Shown: positions 35,945-44,401 of the stretch, piece by piece | Layout of the letters: the number at the start of each line of letters is the position of its first letter | Position numbering within the stretch: the stretch's first letter is position 1 | NCBI GenBank assembly: GCA_017983695.1 | Contig: JAGOAX010000006.1 | Location: forward strand, 1-64,000 | Origin: Ferruginibacter sp. | Lineage (GTDB): Bacteria > Bacteroidota > Bacteroidia > Chitinophagales > Chitinophagaceae | DNA: 64,000 nucleotides | Reading direction: 5' to 3' | Notes under the pieces: model-generated | Seen by the model: the letters and a program-made list of their open reading frames with translations, nothing else | Database searches by the model: none | Told to the model about the DNA's origin: nothing | Program-made: the position numbers and the translations under genes

Positions 35945-38563
35945 TTAATCGTCATTAGCACTCCGGGCTATTTGTTTATGAACCGGTACAAAGGTAAACA
36001 TCCATTTCACCGGGTTCTGCCAGTCTTTTCCTTTGAAACTGCCGACAGGTACTTTTATTAAAATAGTGTTCCATCCTTTTTTCAACAATATTTTTGTTGG
36101 CTCACGGTATTCATAGCCTTCATCTGTCAGCGGTATTTCTGAATTACCTTTTTGCCCGCCTCTTTTCCAATGCGGTGGTTCAATTAAATTTCCATTTACC
36201 CAAACAGCACTTTGTTTATCATCCCATACACCCAAAGGCGGTGAATCAGTAGCCGGCGAACGGGAAAGATTATTGAATCCTATCCAGAACGATTGAATTT
36301 TTTCTTCATCACTCCAGATTTTAGTTGTAGCATACCAGGTCGCACTGTCATCAGGGTTTTGTATCGCCCCTTTAATTAACGGCGCCCACCAATGACGCAA
36401 TACAACCGTGCCACCGGTAATAGTTTTATAAGACTTTAGTTCATTATCATTTAATGATAATTCAGGCGAAAATTTTTTGGATAGGTCACCGCCATTTTCA
36501 TAAGGCCCGAATAACTTCCAGCTGATGTCTGATTGTTTTACATAAGCAAATGGCTTGTCTTTAAAATAATGTTTTTTATGCTCAAGCAATCGGTTCTCAA
36601 ATTCAGCAAAAGCTTTTTCATTTCCGTCGCTTATGTTGGCTATCCAGCCGGCCTGACCTCCGCCAAGCCAGCTTCTCTCCCCAAAAGCAATTATACCTGG
36701 ATAAACACCGTTCATTCGTAAAACATCATTTTCATTTGCAACAGCCCTGTCAGGCCACATACAAATTGTACCGCCCAAAAGCGATGCATCTCCTTTTTCC
36801 TTATCACCAATTTTACGGTTGAAAATAGTAACCACCGTTTCTAACGGGTCAATATGATTAAGATAAAGATGGCGTGAATCAATGAACTTAATATTCTTAT
36901 CTGATGATAGATGTGCATTATCATCCATCCACAACTGGCGAATAGTTTTGTCTGTAAAATTTCCACCGGGTTGCCAGCCAATCACTTTTTTTCCAAAACT
37001 TTCGATGTATGCTGTTACTTCCGGTACAAAATTTTTGTTGGTAATTTTTACTTCATCTGCCCCTATGTGGATATAAGCAACATCATAGGTTTGGATAAAT
37101 TCTTTCAGGATATTTTTTACAATCATCAAACCACTATCACTTTGCATATCGGTTTTCATGGCTCTTTTAAATGCAGCACTATGACCGGGCATATCAATTT
37201 CAGGAACGAATGTGATATGCCGCTCTTTGCAATAAGCAATCAGTTCTTTTATCTCCGCTTCCGTATAATACATTCCTTTGTTGCGAAGCATGTGTTCGGG
37301 TGCAGTGAGTTGCGGATATTGTTTAATGGCAATCCGCCAGGCAATATCTTCCGTAGCATGAAAATGAAAAACATTGAGTTTATACTTTGCCATTATATCA
37401 ATCTGCTGTTTTAATAAATTCACTGACATAAAATTCCGGCCTACATCAATCATATATCCCCGCCATGAAAATGCCGGCCAGTCAGTTATCGTGCAGCCAT
37501 TGATAAAAAAATTGTCCCTCATAAGCTGATACAATGTTTGCAGGCCATTGAAAATGCCATGAGCTGTGCTGGCTGTTACAGTTATATTGCTCTTTGCCAC
37601 TTCCAGGTGATAGGCTTCTTCGGGCAACTGTGTTGCCTCCACTTTTCCCAGACGGAGAAAAATATAATTTTCCTTTTCGGTTACCTTATCTTTTATTGTC
37701 ACACTCAAACTCCGTGCATTCATTTCTTTTTGCAGCGCCAATCCTTCCTTTAGTAATGTATTATCCTTTATAAGAATTGTTTTACAGTTATACAATGGGA
37801 AATTATCTTCATCCCATTTTATTTGTTGTGGCAACGGAATCAATGATGGTTGTGGTTGCACATCAAAAACATGTTCAAATATCAAATGCTTCCACAACAA
37901 GTAAGCTTCCCCTTTCAGGTGCAGGCCATCGTTGGTAAGTTCTTCTTTTAATTTGCCATTTTCATTACTGAATGGAGTATGCAAATCAATATACCTGTAG
38001 CCATTTGATGGAGCTTTATCTTTAAGTTGCTTATTAACCAATTTTATTTGTTCTCCTTTGTTGGTATGGCTGCCAAATTTTCCAAATGAATTATTTACGG
38101 GTAAAATACTTTGCACATATAATTTCGTAGCAGGGCTTTCCTGTTTTGTGTAAGCAGCAATCAGCAAAATATTCTTCACCACACTATCCGATGAAATTCC
38201 TCTTGCCAAATCATTTGTCCCAATCAATAAAAAAATTTTGGAAGGCTTTCGTTGAACTACTTCATCAATGCGATGGAGAACTCCAGCAGATATATCGCCG
38301 CTGATGCCACGGTTTTTCATCCGGTTATCAGCAAAGAGTTCACTCCATTCTGCACCATCTGTAATGCTATTTCCCAGAAAAACAATATCCCCTTTTGTGA
38401 AAGGCATTGATTTAAAAAAACTATGACGCTGATGATAATAGGTAGAAAAGAGACTGTCATGCAGTGATGGCAGCCTGACCTGTGCAGACAAGTTGTTGGT
38501 AAATCCAATAAAAAAGAAAAGGAATGACAGGATAGTTACCCGGTAATTCAATGATTTTTTCAT
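35945..38563 (-). CDS. SGNH esterase fused to GH20 hexosaminidase
   Basis: An 872-residue secreted protein (signal peptide 1-27). Residues 55-225 are an SGNH hydrolase: FLGNSITDG with Ser66, GISGD, GTND at 115-118, and D212-G-L-H215. A GH20 domain follows: a GH20b-like domain from about 235, GRNFMSV near 380, and HIGADEV with D503 and E504, the catalytic pair. The C-terminal 170 residues look like a beta-sandwich. The two activities could remove an ester, such as O-acetyl, and then a terminal N-acetylhexosamine. The first domain is rare in GH20 proteins. It heads a run of two GH20 genes. Confidence 0.82.
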   Translation of the reverse strand: MKKSLNYRVTILSFLFFFIGFTNNLSAQVRLPSLHDSLFSTYYHQRHSFFKSMPFTKGDIVFLGNSITDGAEWSELFADNRMKNRGISGDISAGVLHRIDEVVQRKPSKIFLLIGTNDLARGISSDSVVKNILLIAAYTKQESPATKLYVQSILPVNNSFGKFGSHTNKGEQIKLVNKQLKDKAPSNGYRYIDLHTPFSNENGKLKEELTNDGLHLKGEAYLLWKHLIFEHVFDVQPQPSLIPLPQQIKWDEDNFPLYNCKTILIKDNTLLKEGLALQKEMNARSLSVTIKDKVTEKENYIFLRLGKVEATQLPEEAYHLEVAKSNITVTASTAHGIFNGLQTLYQLMRDNFFINGCTITDWPAFSWRGYMIDVGRNFMSVNLLKQQIDIMAKYKLNVFHFHATEDIAWRIAIKQYPQLTAPEHMLRNKGMYYTEAEIKELIAYCKERHITFVPEIDMPGHSAAFKRAMKTDMQSDSGLMIVKNILKEFIQTYDVAYIHIGADEVKITNKNFVPEVTAYIESFGKKVIGWQPGGNFTDKTIRQLWMDDNAHLSSDKNIKFIDSRHLYLNHIDPLETVVTIFNRKIGDKEKGDASLLGGTICMWPDRAVANENDVLRMNGVYPGIIAFGERSWLGGGQAGWIANISDGNEKAFAEFENRLLEHKKHYFKDKPFAYVKQSDISWKLFGPYENGGDLSKKFSPELSLNDNELKSYKTITGGTVVLRHWWAPLIKGAIQNPDDSATWYATTKIWSDEEKIQSFWIGFNNLSRSPATDSPPLGVWDDKQSAVWVNGNLIEPPHWKRGGQKGNSEIPLTDEGYEYREPTKILLKKGWNTILIKVPVGSFKGKDWQNPVKWMFTFVPVHKQIARSANDD

Positions 38564-38662
38564 TCCAGCTTAGTATTAATTAACAATCGTTATTGATATT
38601 CACTGTATCCCGTTGAGCAAAGAAAACAACCAACAAATTTTGCCAACTTCATTGTATAAAAT

Positions 38663-40498
38663 TTATTTCTTCTTAAGTTTTTTAGGAAAATAGTCTGTTG
38701 AACTTTGCTTATCGTTACCGATAAAAGTTGCAAAATGTAATACAGACCCCTGTTTTACAGAAATAGGTTTAACATATACCGGCGATGCGGCTGTTAGTTT
38801 TTCCTTATCCACCTCGTACCGGATAATACCATTGGCTGTGCGGTTGGTTAAGCTAATGGTAGCAACGGAATCGGCCCCATAACTTGCCTGTACCTGTGGC
38901 GTAGGAATACGGTAGTTGATATTTTTCTTATCATAGCGGACTAATTGTGTTTTCAAACGATTTTGAAAACCGGCAAAATTCTTTTGTTCTCTGGGTGTCC
39001 ATGTTATTTCTGCCAATGCATCTATGCGGGGGAATACCATGTATTGAAAATAATCTTCGGTGGCTATAAATTCCGTCCACACATTGGCCTGTGCTCCTAA
39101 TAAATGTTGCGCATCTTTATCACTCATTTGCGGATGCCTTGGCTCAAATGCATACACGGTATCTAATGGTGTAAAATAACCGATGGCCCTGGGTTCTATT
39201 TTTGATTCGGCCTGGTAGCCGTCGAAATATAAATGCGAATAAGGCGACATGATAACATCGTTGCCCATTTTGGAAGCGGTTAACCCACTCTTTGTTCCCA
39301 ACCATGAATGAACGGTGGCAGAAGGCGATAAACCGCCCTGCATAATTTCTTCCCAGCCTATTAATCGCTTACCATTGGCATTGATGAATTTTTCCATGCG
39401 GCGGATAAACCAGCTTTGTAATTCGGCTTCGTTTTTCAAACCATTCTCTTTTATCCTTAGCTGGCATTTGGGGCATTTGGCCCAGGCCTCATGAGGCGCT
39501 TCATCGCCGCCAATATGAATAAATTTAGAAGGGAACAAGGGCATCACTTCTTTGAGCACATCTTCTAAAAACGTAAACACGGTATCATTGCCGGCGCAAT
39601 AAATATCTTTTGATACACCCCATACCTGGCGCACTTCATGTGGTTCGCCGGTTTCAAAACTTGTGGGATTGCAGGCAAGATAAGGATAAGCTGTAACAGC
39701 CGCTACTGAGTGGCCGGGCATTTCAATCTCCGGTATTACTTCCACATACCTTGCTGCGGCATAAGCCACCACTTCTTTCACCTGCTCCTGTGTATAATAA
39801 CCGCCATAGCGGATGCTGTCGGTTTTATTGCGGTCGTAGCCCACCTGTGTACCGTTTCTCCATGCAGCTATTTCCTGTAGCCGGGGATATTTTTTTATTT
39901 CAATACGCCAGCCCTGGTCTTCGGTAAGGTGCCAGTGAAATTTATTGAGCTTATGATATGCTAACTGGTCAATGAATTTTTTTATAAAATCAACCGACCA
40001 GATATGACGGCAGGGGTCCATCATCATGCCCCGCCATGCAAAACGAGGTTCATCTTCAATATGCAAGGCAGGAATATTTTTCTTTCCTTCCGCCGGTATC
40101 AATTGCAGTAAAGTTTGTATGCCGTAAAACAAACCATTTTCTTTTTTGGCTTTGATGGTAATATTATTTGCATTTACATCGAGCACATATCCCTCATCGT
40201 TTGTAGTTACAGAGGCATCCAGTTTTAATTGGATGCCTTTTGTTTTTGGGGATTGACTTTGTCCGTTACCCGTTGCAAGATTGACAGCAGCCGCATCGCT
40301 GATGCCCGTTATTAAGAATTCTGCCAATGGTTTCAGTGAAGCATCACTGTATTGCACAGCCACTTTATTATTCAACGCAAAGTTTCCTTTTTGCTGCAGC
40401 ATTGTTTTAGGCAGTGGAATAATGGAAAGTTTGGATTGCCCAATCGTCGTTATGCTCAGCATTAAGAAGAAGAGGCCGGAAAGTTTTTTCATCATCAT
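38663..40498 (-). CDS. GH20 beta-N-acetylhexosaminidase
   Basis: About 611 residues from an ATG at 40498, in a run of three Met (40498, 40495, 40492). This avoids a 62-bp overlap with the sulfatase and starts a normal signal peptide (KKLSGLFFLMLSI...IGQ). The catalytic pair is D-E in HIGGDEAPHEAW (Glu codon at 39500-39502). The protein has a GH20b-like N-terminal domain followed by the TIM barrel, with WAKCPKCQ as often seen in Bacteroidota hexosaminidases. It removes terminal beta-GlcNAc or beta-GalNAc. It follows the second sulfatase by about 25 bp. Confidence 0.85.
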   Translation of the reverse strand: MMMKKLSGLFFLMLSITTIGQSKLSIIPLPKTMLQQKGNFALNNKVAVQYSDASLKPLAEFLITGISDAAAVNLATGNGQSQSPKTKGIQLKLDASVTTNDEGYVLDVNANNITIKAKKENGLFYGIQTLLQLIPAEGKKNIPALHIEDEPRFAWRGMMMDPCRHIWSVDFIKKFIDQLAYHKLNKFHWHLTEDQGWRIEIKKYPRLQEIAAWRNGTQVGYDRNKTDSIRYGGYYTQEQVKEVVAYAAARYVEVIPEIEMPGHSVAAVTAYPYLACNPTSFETGEPHEVRQVWGVSKDIYCAGNDTVFTFLEDVLKEVMPLFPSKFIHIGGDEAPHEAWAKCPKCQLRIKENGLKNEAELQSWFIRRMEKFINANGKRLIGWEEIMQGGLSPSATVHSWLGTKSGLTASKMGNDVIMSPYSHLYFDGYQAESKIEPRAIGYFTPLDTVYAFEPRHPQMSDKDAQHLLGAQANVWTEFIATEDYFQYMVFPRIDALAEITWTPREQKNFAGFQNRLKTQLVRYDKKNINYRIPTPQVQASYGADSVATISLTNRTANGIIRYEVDKEKLTAASPVYVKPISVKQGSVLHFATFIGNDKQSSTDYFPKKLKKK

Positions 40499-40523
40499 AC
40501 TTTTATTTTGTTGCTTAATTATT

Positions 40524-42041
40524 TTAAAATTCATTGGGCCAGGGCACTGCCTTGCCTGTTGTTTTAATAACCGGCATCGGCGCATTCACGGCTTTTAATT
40601 TTTGTGTAAGCAGGTCGGCTAATTGTTTTACTTTTTCAGGATACTGCAAAGCGAGATTATTTATTTCGCTGATATCGTTCTTCAAATTGTATAGTTCTTT
40701 TTTACCGGTACGCATACTGTACACTAATTTCCAATCGCCCTGGCGTATGGCACTGAAATAATTAATACCGGGGCCATCAGTGGAAATCCATTTGTTGGGG
40801 TAATGCCAAATCAGTACACGATTGGTATCAACATGATTTGCATTTTTTAAAATAGGTAAAAAGCTTTTGCCATCAATAACTTGAATTGTTTTATAATTTT
40901 TTACCTGGGCCATTTCTACTATGGTTGGAAAAAAATCTTCGATAATAACATATTGTTTTGTTACTGTTGATGGCTTTACTACCAATGGCCACTTCACTAT
41001 CATGGGTTCACGTATGCCACCTTCATACACAGAGCCTTTACCAGCTTTTAATGGAAGGTTTTGGGTATGCGGTTTGCCCCCTCTTGGCGGCGCTAAACTT
41101 AACCCCCCATTATCGCTCATAAAAATAATGACCGTGTTTTTTTCTATCCCCTTTTTCTTTACAAAGTCCATTATATCGCCAAGGCTTTTATCCATGCCTT
41201 CTATCATGCTTGCATATTTCGCTTCGGCTGTATCAAGCCCGGCATCATAATATTTTTGTACAAATCTTTTATCGGCCATGATGGGGTCGTGTACTGCATA
41301 ATGCGCCATATTGAGATAAAAAGGCTGTTTATTTTTAATAGGCGTTTCCAATGATTTAATTGCTTCCCGTGTTAAGGCTTCGGTTAAAAAAGTATCGGTA
41401 CCAAAATATTCTTCCAAATCGGGAACTGCCTGTACACTGGCTTTACCCGGCATGTTTCCATAATTATCTTTCCCCAAATAACTCTGCGGATGGCCTGCAG
41501 CATGGCCCGAAATATTTACCATGAAACCCATATTATATGGATTAGAACCCGGCGTACCCATCGAAGCCCAATGCGCTTTACCAACATGAATGGTGAAATA
41601 ACCTGCATCTTTTAATAATTGCGGAAATGCAGTTGCATAAATTGTTTTTTCAATGCCGGGCACAGGGCTAAGCCCATTGTAATTCCAATTAGCAGGCAAC
41701 ATTTGTTCATCGGTATTATCGCTGTTATTGTTTTTGCTAGGTGATGTCCAGTTGGTAACGCCGTGATGTGCTGCATTCATGCCCGTGAGCAAGCTTACCC
41801 GTGTAGGAGTGCAGACAGGAGTAGCATAGGCATTGGTAAATTTCATGCCTTCTTTTGCAAGGCGTTCCATATTGGGTGTATGGTAACGTTTATTTAATGC
41901 CACCACACTATCGCCAAATGGAACAGATGTATCCATCCAGCCCATATCATCTACCAAAAACACAATGATGTTGGGGCGTTGCTGAGCATGACTACACAGT
42001 GAAAAACATAATGCCAGCAGAAGATGAATTTTTTTAATCAT
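40524..42041 (-). CDS. Sulfatase, secreted (S1 family)
   Basis: A 505-residue sulfatase with a signal peptide (MIKKIHLLLALCFSLCSHA). Ligands are in IIVFLVDDMGWMD, and the formylglycine motif is C77-T-P-T-R81 followed by VSLLTGMNAAHHG, with VIIFMSDNGG later. The motif with Thr is a common variant. It differs enough from the 608-residue sulfatase to suggest a different sulfate position, and the two may work in sequence. It would need the FGE encoded in this locus for activity. It is the first of an apparent sulfatase-GH20-SGNH/GH20-sulfatase-FGE-transporter run. Confidence 0.86.
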   Translation of the reverse strand: MIKKIHLLLALCFSLCSHAQQRPNIIVFLVDDMGWMDTSVPFGDSVVALNKRYHTPNMERLAKEGMKFTNAYATPVCTPTRVSLLTGMNAAHHGVTNWTSPSKNNNSDNTDEQMLPANWNYNGLSPVPGIEKTIYATAFPQLLKDAGYFTIHVGKAHWASMGTPGSNPYNMGFMVNISGHAAGHPQSYLGKDNYGNMPGKASVQAVPDLEEYFGTDTFLTEALTREAIKSLETPIKNKQPFYLNMAHYAVHDPIMADKRFVQKYYDAGLDTAEAKYASMIEGMDKSLGDIMDFVKKKGIEKNTVIIFMSDNGGLSLAPPRGGKPHTQNLPLKAGKGSVYEGGIREPMIVKWPLVVKPSTVTKQYVIIEDFFPTIVEMAQVKNYKTIQVIDGKSFLPILKNANHVDTNRVLIWHYPNKWISTDGPGINYFSAIRQGDWKLVYSMRTGKKELYNLKNDISEINNLALQYPEKVKQLADLLTQKLKAVNAPMPVIKTTGKAVPWPNEF

Positions 42042-42202
42042 AAGTCCTGTTTCAATTCATTGATAAAATAGATTGCAAATTTCGTGATAACAGGTTCAGC
42101 AAACTGATCATTCACCCGCAACCTTATTTTTTTTGTAATAACCCTTTTGTTGTTCTGCATTTTCAAAACTGAAAGATTTATTAACTGCTATCAATACTTT
42201 GT

Positions 42203-42538
42203 TTACATAATACCGGAAATAAAAGAAATACCCAATCCGATAAATCGGGCCGGGTTATTCTTCGAAGCAAAATATTGATCAAGAAATTGTTTTTGCTGCT
42301 TAAGTTTTGCAGTTATCGTTTCGCATCTTTCCAATAGCCAGCCAGTATTGTATTGATAATTGTCTGGTTCAGCGGCTAATTTTTTTGCTTTAGTGATAGC
42401 AAGCATGAGCCACATTTCGCAATCCGTTAAATATGCCTGGATTTCTGCCGTGGCTTTTGAAGTAACTAAATTTTCCTGGGCAGTTATTGTACTTTGAATG
42501 ATTAAAAAAGCAGTAATAAATGAGATAAATTTTTTCAT
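42203..42538 (-). CDS. Small secreted protein of unknown function
   Basis: A 111-residue protein with a clear signal peptide (KKFISFITAFLIIQ...ITAQ, cut near 21). The mature 90 residues are helical and contain CEMWLMLAITKAKKLAAE and CETITAKLKQQKQF, with no recognised family. It sits between the sulfatase and the metalloprotease gene on the same strand with gaps of about 160 and 107 bp, so it belongs to the locus. It may be a binding or stabilising partner; nothing more can be said. Confidence 0.65.
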   Translation of the reverse strand: MKKFISFITAFLIIQSTITAQENLVTSKATAEIQAYLTDCEMWLMLAITKAKKLAAEPDNYQYNTGWLLERCETITAKLKQQKQFLDQYFASKNNPARFIGLGISFISGIM

Positions 42539-42645
42539 TGTTTAATTTTAGAATAATTGGTTAATCCTATTCTGTTTAGTCTATGAGTAATGTTAAGTCT
42601 TGCGAAGGATTCTGCAAACTAACACTGCTTCACGAGAAACCAATA

Positions 42646-44265
42646 TTAATACATCCCCACTTCTGCCAGGGCTGCAAACTGCATACCATCCCATGCCGAA
42701 CTAGCTACGATTTTAAAATACCTGAAGCTTCTTGGTGCCGCAAAATCGAAATACTGTACACCATTCGAGTTGGCGAATACATACGAACTGACAGAAGTAA
42801 AGTTAACCCCGTCGGTACTTGTAAAAAGTTCTGCATTTTTTATGGCACGGTTCAATCCGCCCCTTTGTGTTACAGATAATCCGTTTACTGTTTTAGTGCT
42901 GCCCATATCAATTATAAATTCATGAGGATAACTCGTTGCACTGCTTGTCCACCTGGAATGCCAGTAGGTTGCAGCATTTCCATCAATTAATTGTATTGCC
43001 CGTCCATTTGTTCCTTCACCACTGGTTTCTTCGGAACTGAAGGAAGCCACAGTCCATCCTGTTTTACTGATTTCGCTGCGGGTACTAAAGGTGAGTACCG
43101 GCACGCCAGCCAGAAAAGTATAGGAATAAATTGTTTCTGTTACATTACCGTTGTCATGCACCAGTTTTACTTTTAATTCATAAGGAATATTGTCGCTTTT
43201 AAAATCAAGGTCAGCAATGGGCATTTCTACATAAAAACTATCGGGGCCTGCGGCGATTGGTTTTGATGTCCACCCAATAGCATTATAGTCCCTGTTAACT
43301 CCCGTGCCTTCGTTATTTACATTAGGGTCGTTGAAATAGACGATGTCCGTTACCGGTGCTGAAGCACTGTATTTTCCTTTTATTATAATGGATCCAATAC
43401 CTACATTATAATTAGCATGTATGCGAACGATGGAAGCATTCGTTGTTCCATAATACGCATTAGTACCTGCATTAAAAATTTGATTGGTATTCAGTACCGC
43501 ACAATCGGCCGTGGTTAAAAATGTTTTCGACTTGCCCCATGTGCTATTGCCTGCCCACATCAATGCCATGCCCAGCGAAGTTTCAGAAGAAAATTTTTGC
43601 CGGTTATGCGGCAGGTTCAATCCATGTCCCAGTTCATGCACCATACCACCAATCCACTTAGTGGCCCTTGTTCCTAAGGTTCCGCCAGCACCAAGATATT
43701 TTATATCCTGGTCGGCATAGTCCAATGCAAAACAGGTTTTTCCTATACCATAGAAAGGAACACCACCGGGTTCGCCATTGCCATCATAAGTGGTTGCCGG
43801 CAGAATAACGAGATAATGGTCGCTTGTAAACTCCGAAGCATGTGTTGCCTTATAATTATTGATGTCAGTCACTACTGCTCCCGATCCACCATTATAAGAA
43901 TAAGCTGCTTTTCCCTGGCTGCCTGCTATTTCAATCAGTTTAATTCTTTGTTTGGCCACATCTTTCAGCAGGCCAAATGTTTTGTTGCTATATCCATTGC
44001 GTTGCATCTCATCGCCAAAAAAAGTTTGCACATTCAGCATAATTTCACTTAACCTGCGATGATAATCGGCCGGTTTGGCCACATCATTAGGAACAAAATA
44101 AACCACATTCAGGTTTCTTGCCTTGTCGCTTGTGTAATTATACACTACAGGCGGCGGGGGTGGCGGTGGGGGTGGTGGTGGCGAAGGAGTGCTGTCTTTT
44201 TTACAGGATTGTACGAATGTAATACTGCAGATCAGAAAAAAAGAAATAATAAATTTTTGTTGCAT
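42646..44265 (-). CDS. Secreted metzincin-like metalloprotease lipoprotein with discoidin-type domain
   Basis: A 539-residue lipoprotein (lipobox FVQSC21). A poly-proline linker spans about 27-39. The protease domain has H210-E-L-G-H214-G-L-N-L-P-H220, a metzincin-like HExxHx5H with Asn where the consensus has Gly. The C-terminal 140 residues resemble an F5/8 type C (discoidin/CBM32-like) domain: NAATYWHSRWTSS, IIDMGSTKTVNGL, SFRYFKIVASS. The domain may bind sugars. A protease beside hexosaminidases and sulfatases suggests a glycoprotein such as mucin as substrate. It is 136 bp downstream of a SusD gene, after a terminator. Confidence 0.78.
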   Translation of the reverse strand: MQQKFIISFFLICSITFVQSCKKDSTPSPPPPPPPPPPPVVYNYTSDKARNLNVVYFVPNDVAKPADYHRRLSEIMLNVQTFFGDEMQRNGYSNKTFGLLKDVAKQRIKLIEIAGSQGKAAYSYNGGSGAVVTDINNYKATHASEFTSDHYLVILPATTYDGNGEPGGVPFYGIGKTCFALDYADQDIKYLGAGGTLGTRATKWIGGMVHELGHGLNLPHNRQKFSSETSLGMALMWAGNSTWGKSKTFLTTADCAVLNTNQIFNAGTNAYYGTTNASIVRIHANYNVGIGSIIIKGKYSASAPVTDIVYFNDPNVNNEGTGVNRDYNAIGWTSKPIAAGPDSFYVEMPIADLDFKSDNIPYELKVKLVHDNGNVTETIYSYTFLAGVPVLTFSTRSEISKTGWTVASFSSEETSGEGTNGRAIQLIDGNAATYWHSRWTSSATSYPHEFIIDMGSTKTVNGLSVTQRGGLNRAIKNAELFTSTDGVNFTSVSSYVFANSNGVQYFDFAAPRSFRYFKIVASSAWDGMQFAALAEVGMY

Positions 44266-44314
44266 TATTTTTAAAATTATTTTATATCAATCACATTCTT
44301 TTTAAGGTTAAAAG

Positions 44315-44335
44315 AACCCCGCCAGTGACGGGGTC
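44315..44335 (-). terminator. Terminator after second SusD gene
   Basis: A hairpin accccg/cggggt (44316-44321 with 44329-44334, 7-nt loop) follows the SusD stop at 44402. On the minus strand it is followed by a short T-run (ttctttttaac-like). It would separate the SusC/SusD message from the enzyme genes. Confidence 0.65.
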
Positions 44336-44401
44336 CTTTATCTACTCTTTGTGAGAACAGATACCAAAACTAAAATCAATTCTTCTTAATTATTTCTTCC
44401 G

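Noticed and set aside
36911..37414. A 167-codon open frame on the plus strand
   Set aside because: It lies wholly inside the SGNH-GH20 gene on the other strand, which has all catalytic motifs. It is a shadow frame.
44145..44200. GC-skewed GGC/GGT-like repeat on the plus strand as a possible microsatellite switch
   Set aside because: It encodes the poly-proline linker of the metalloprotease with mixed codons, so an indel of whole codons would be harmless and the tract is not a pure repeat.
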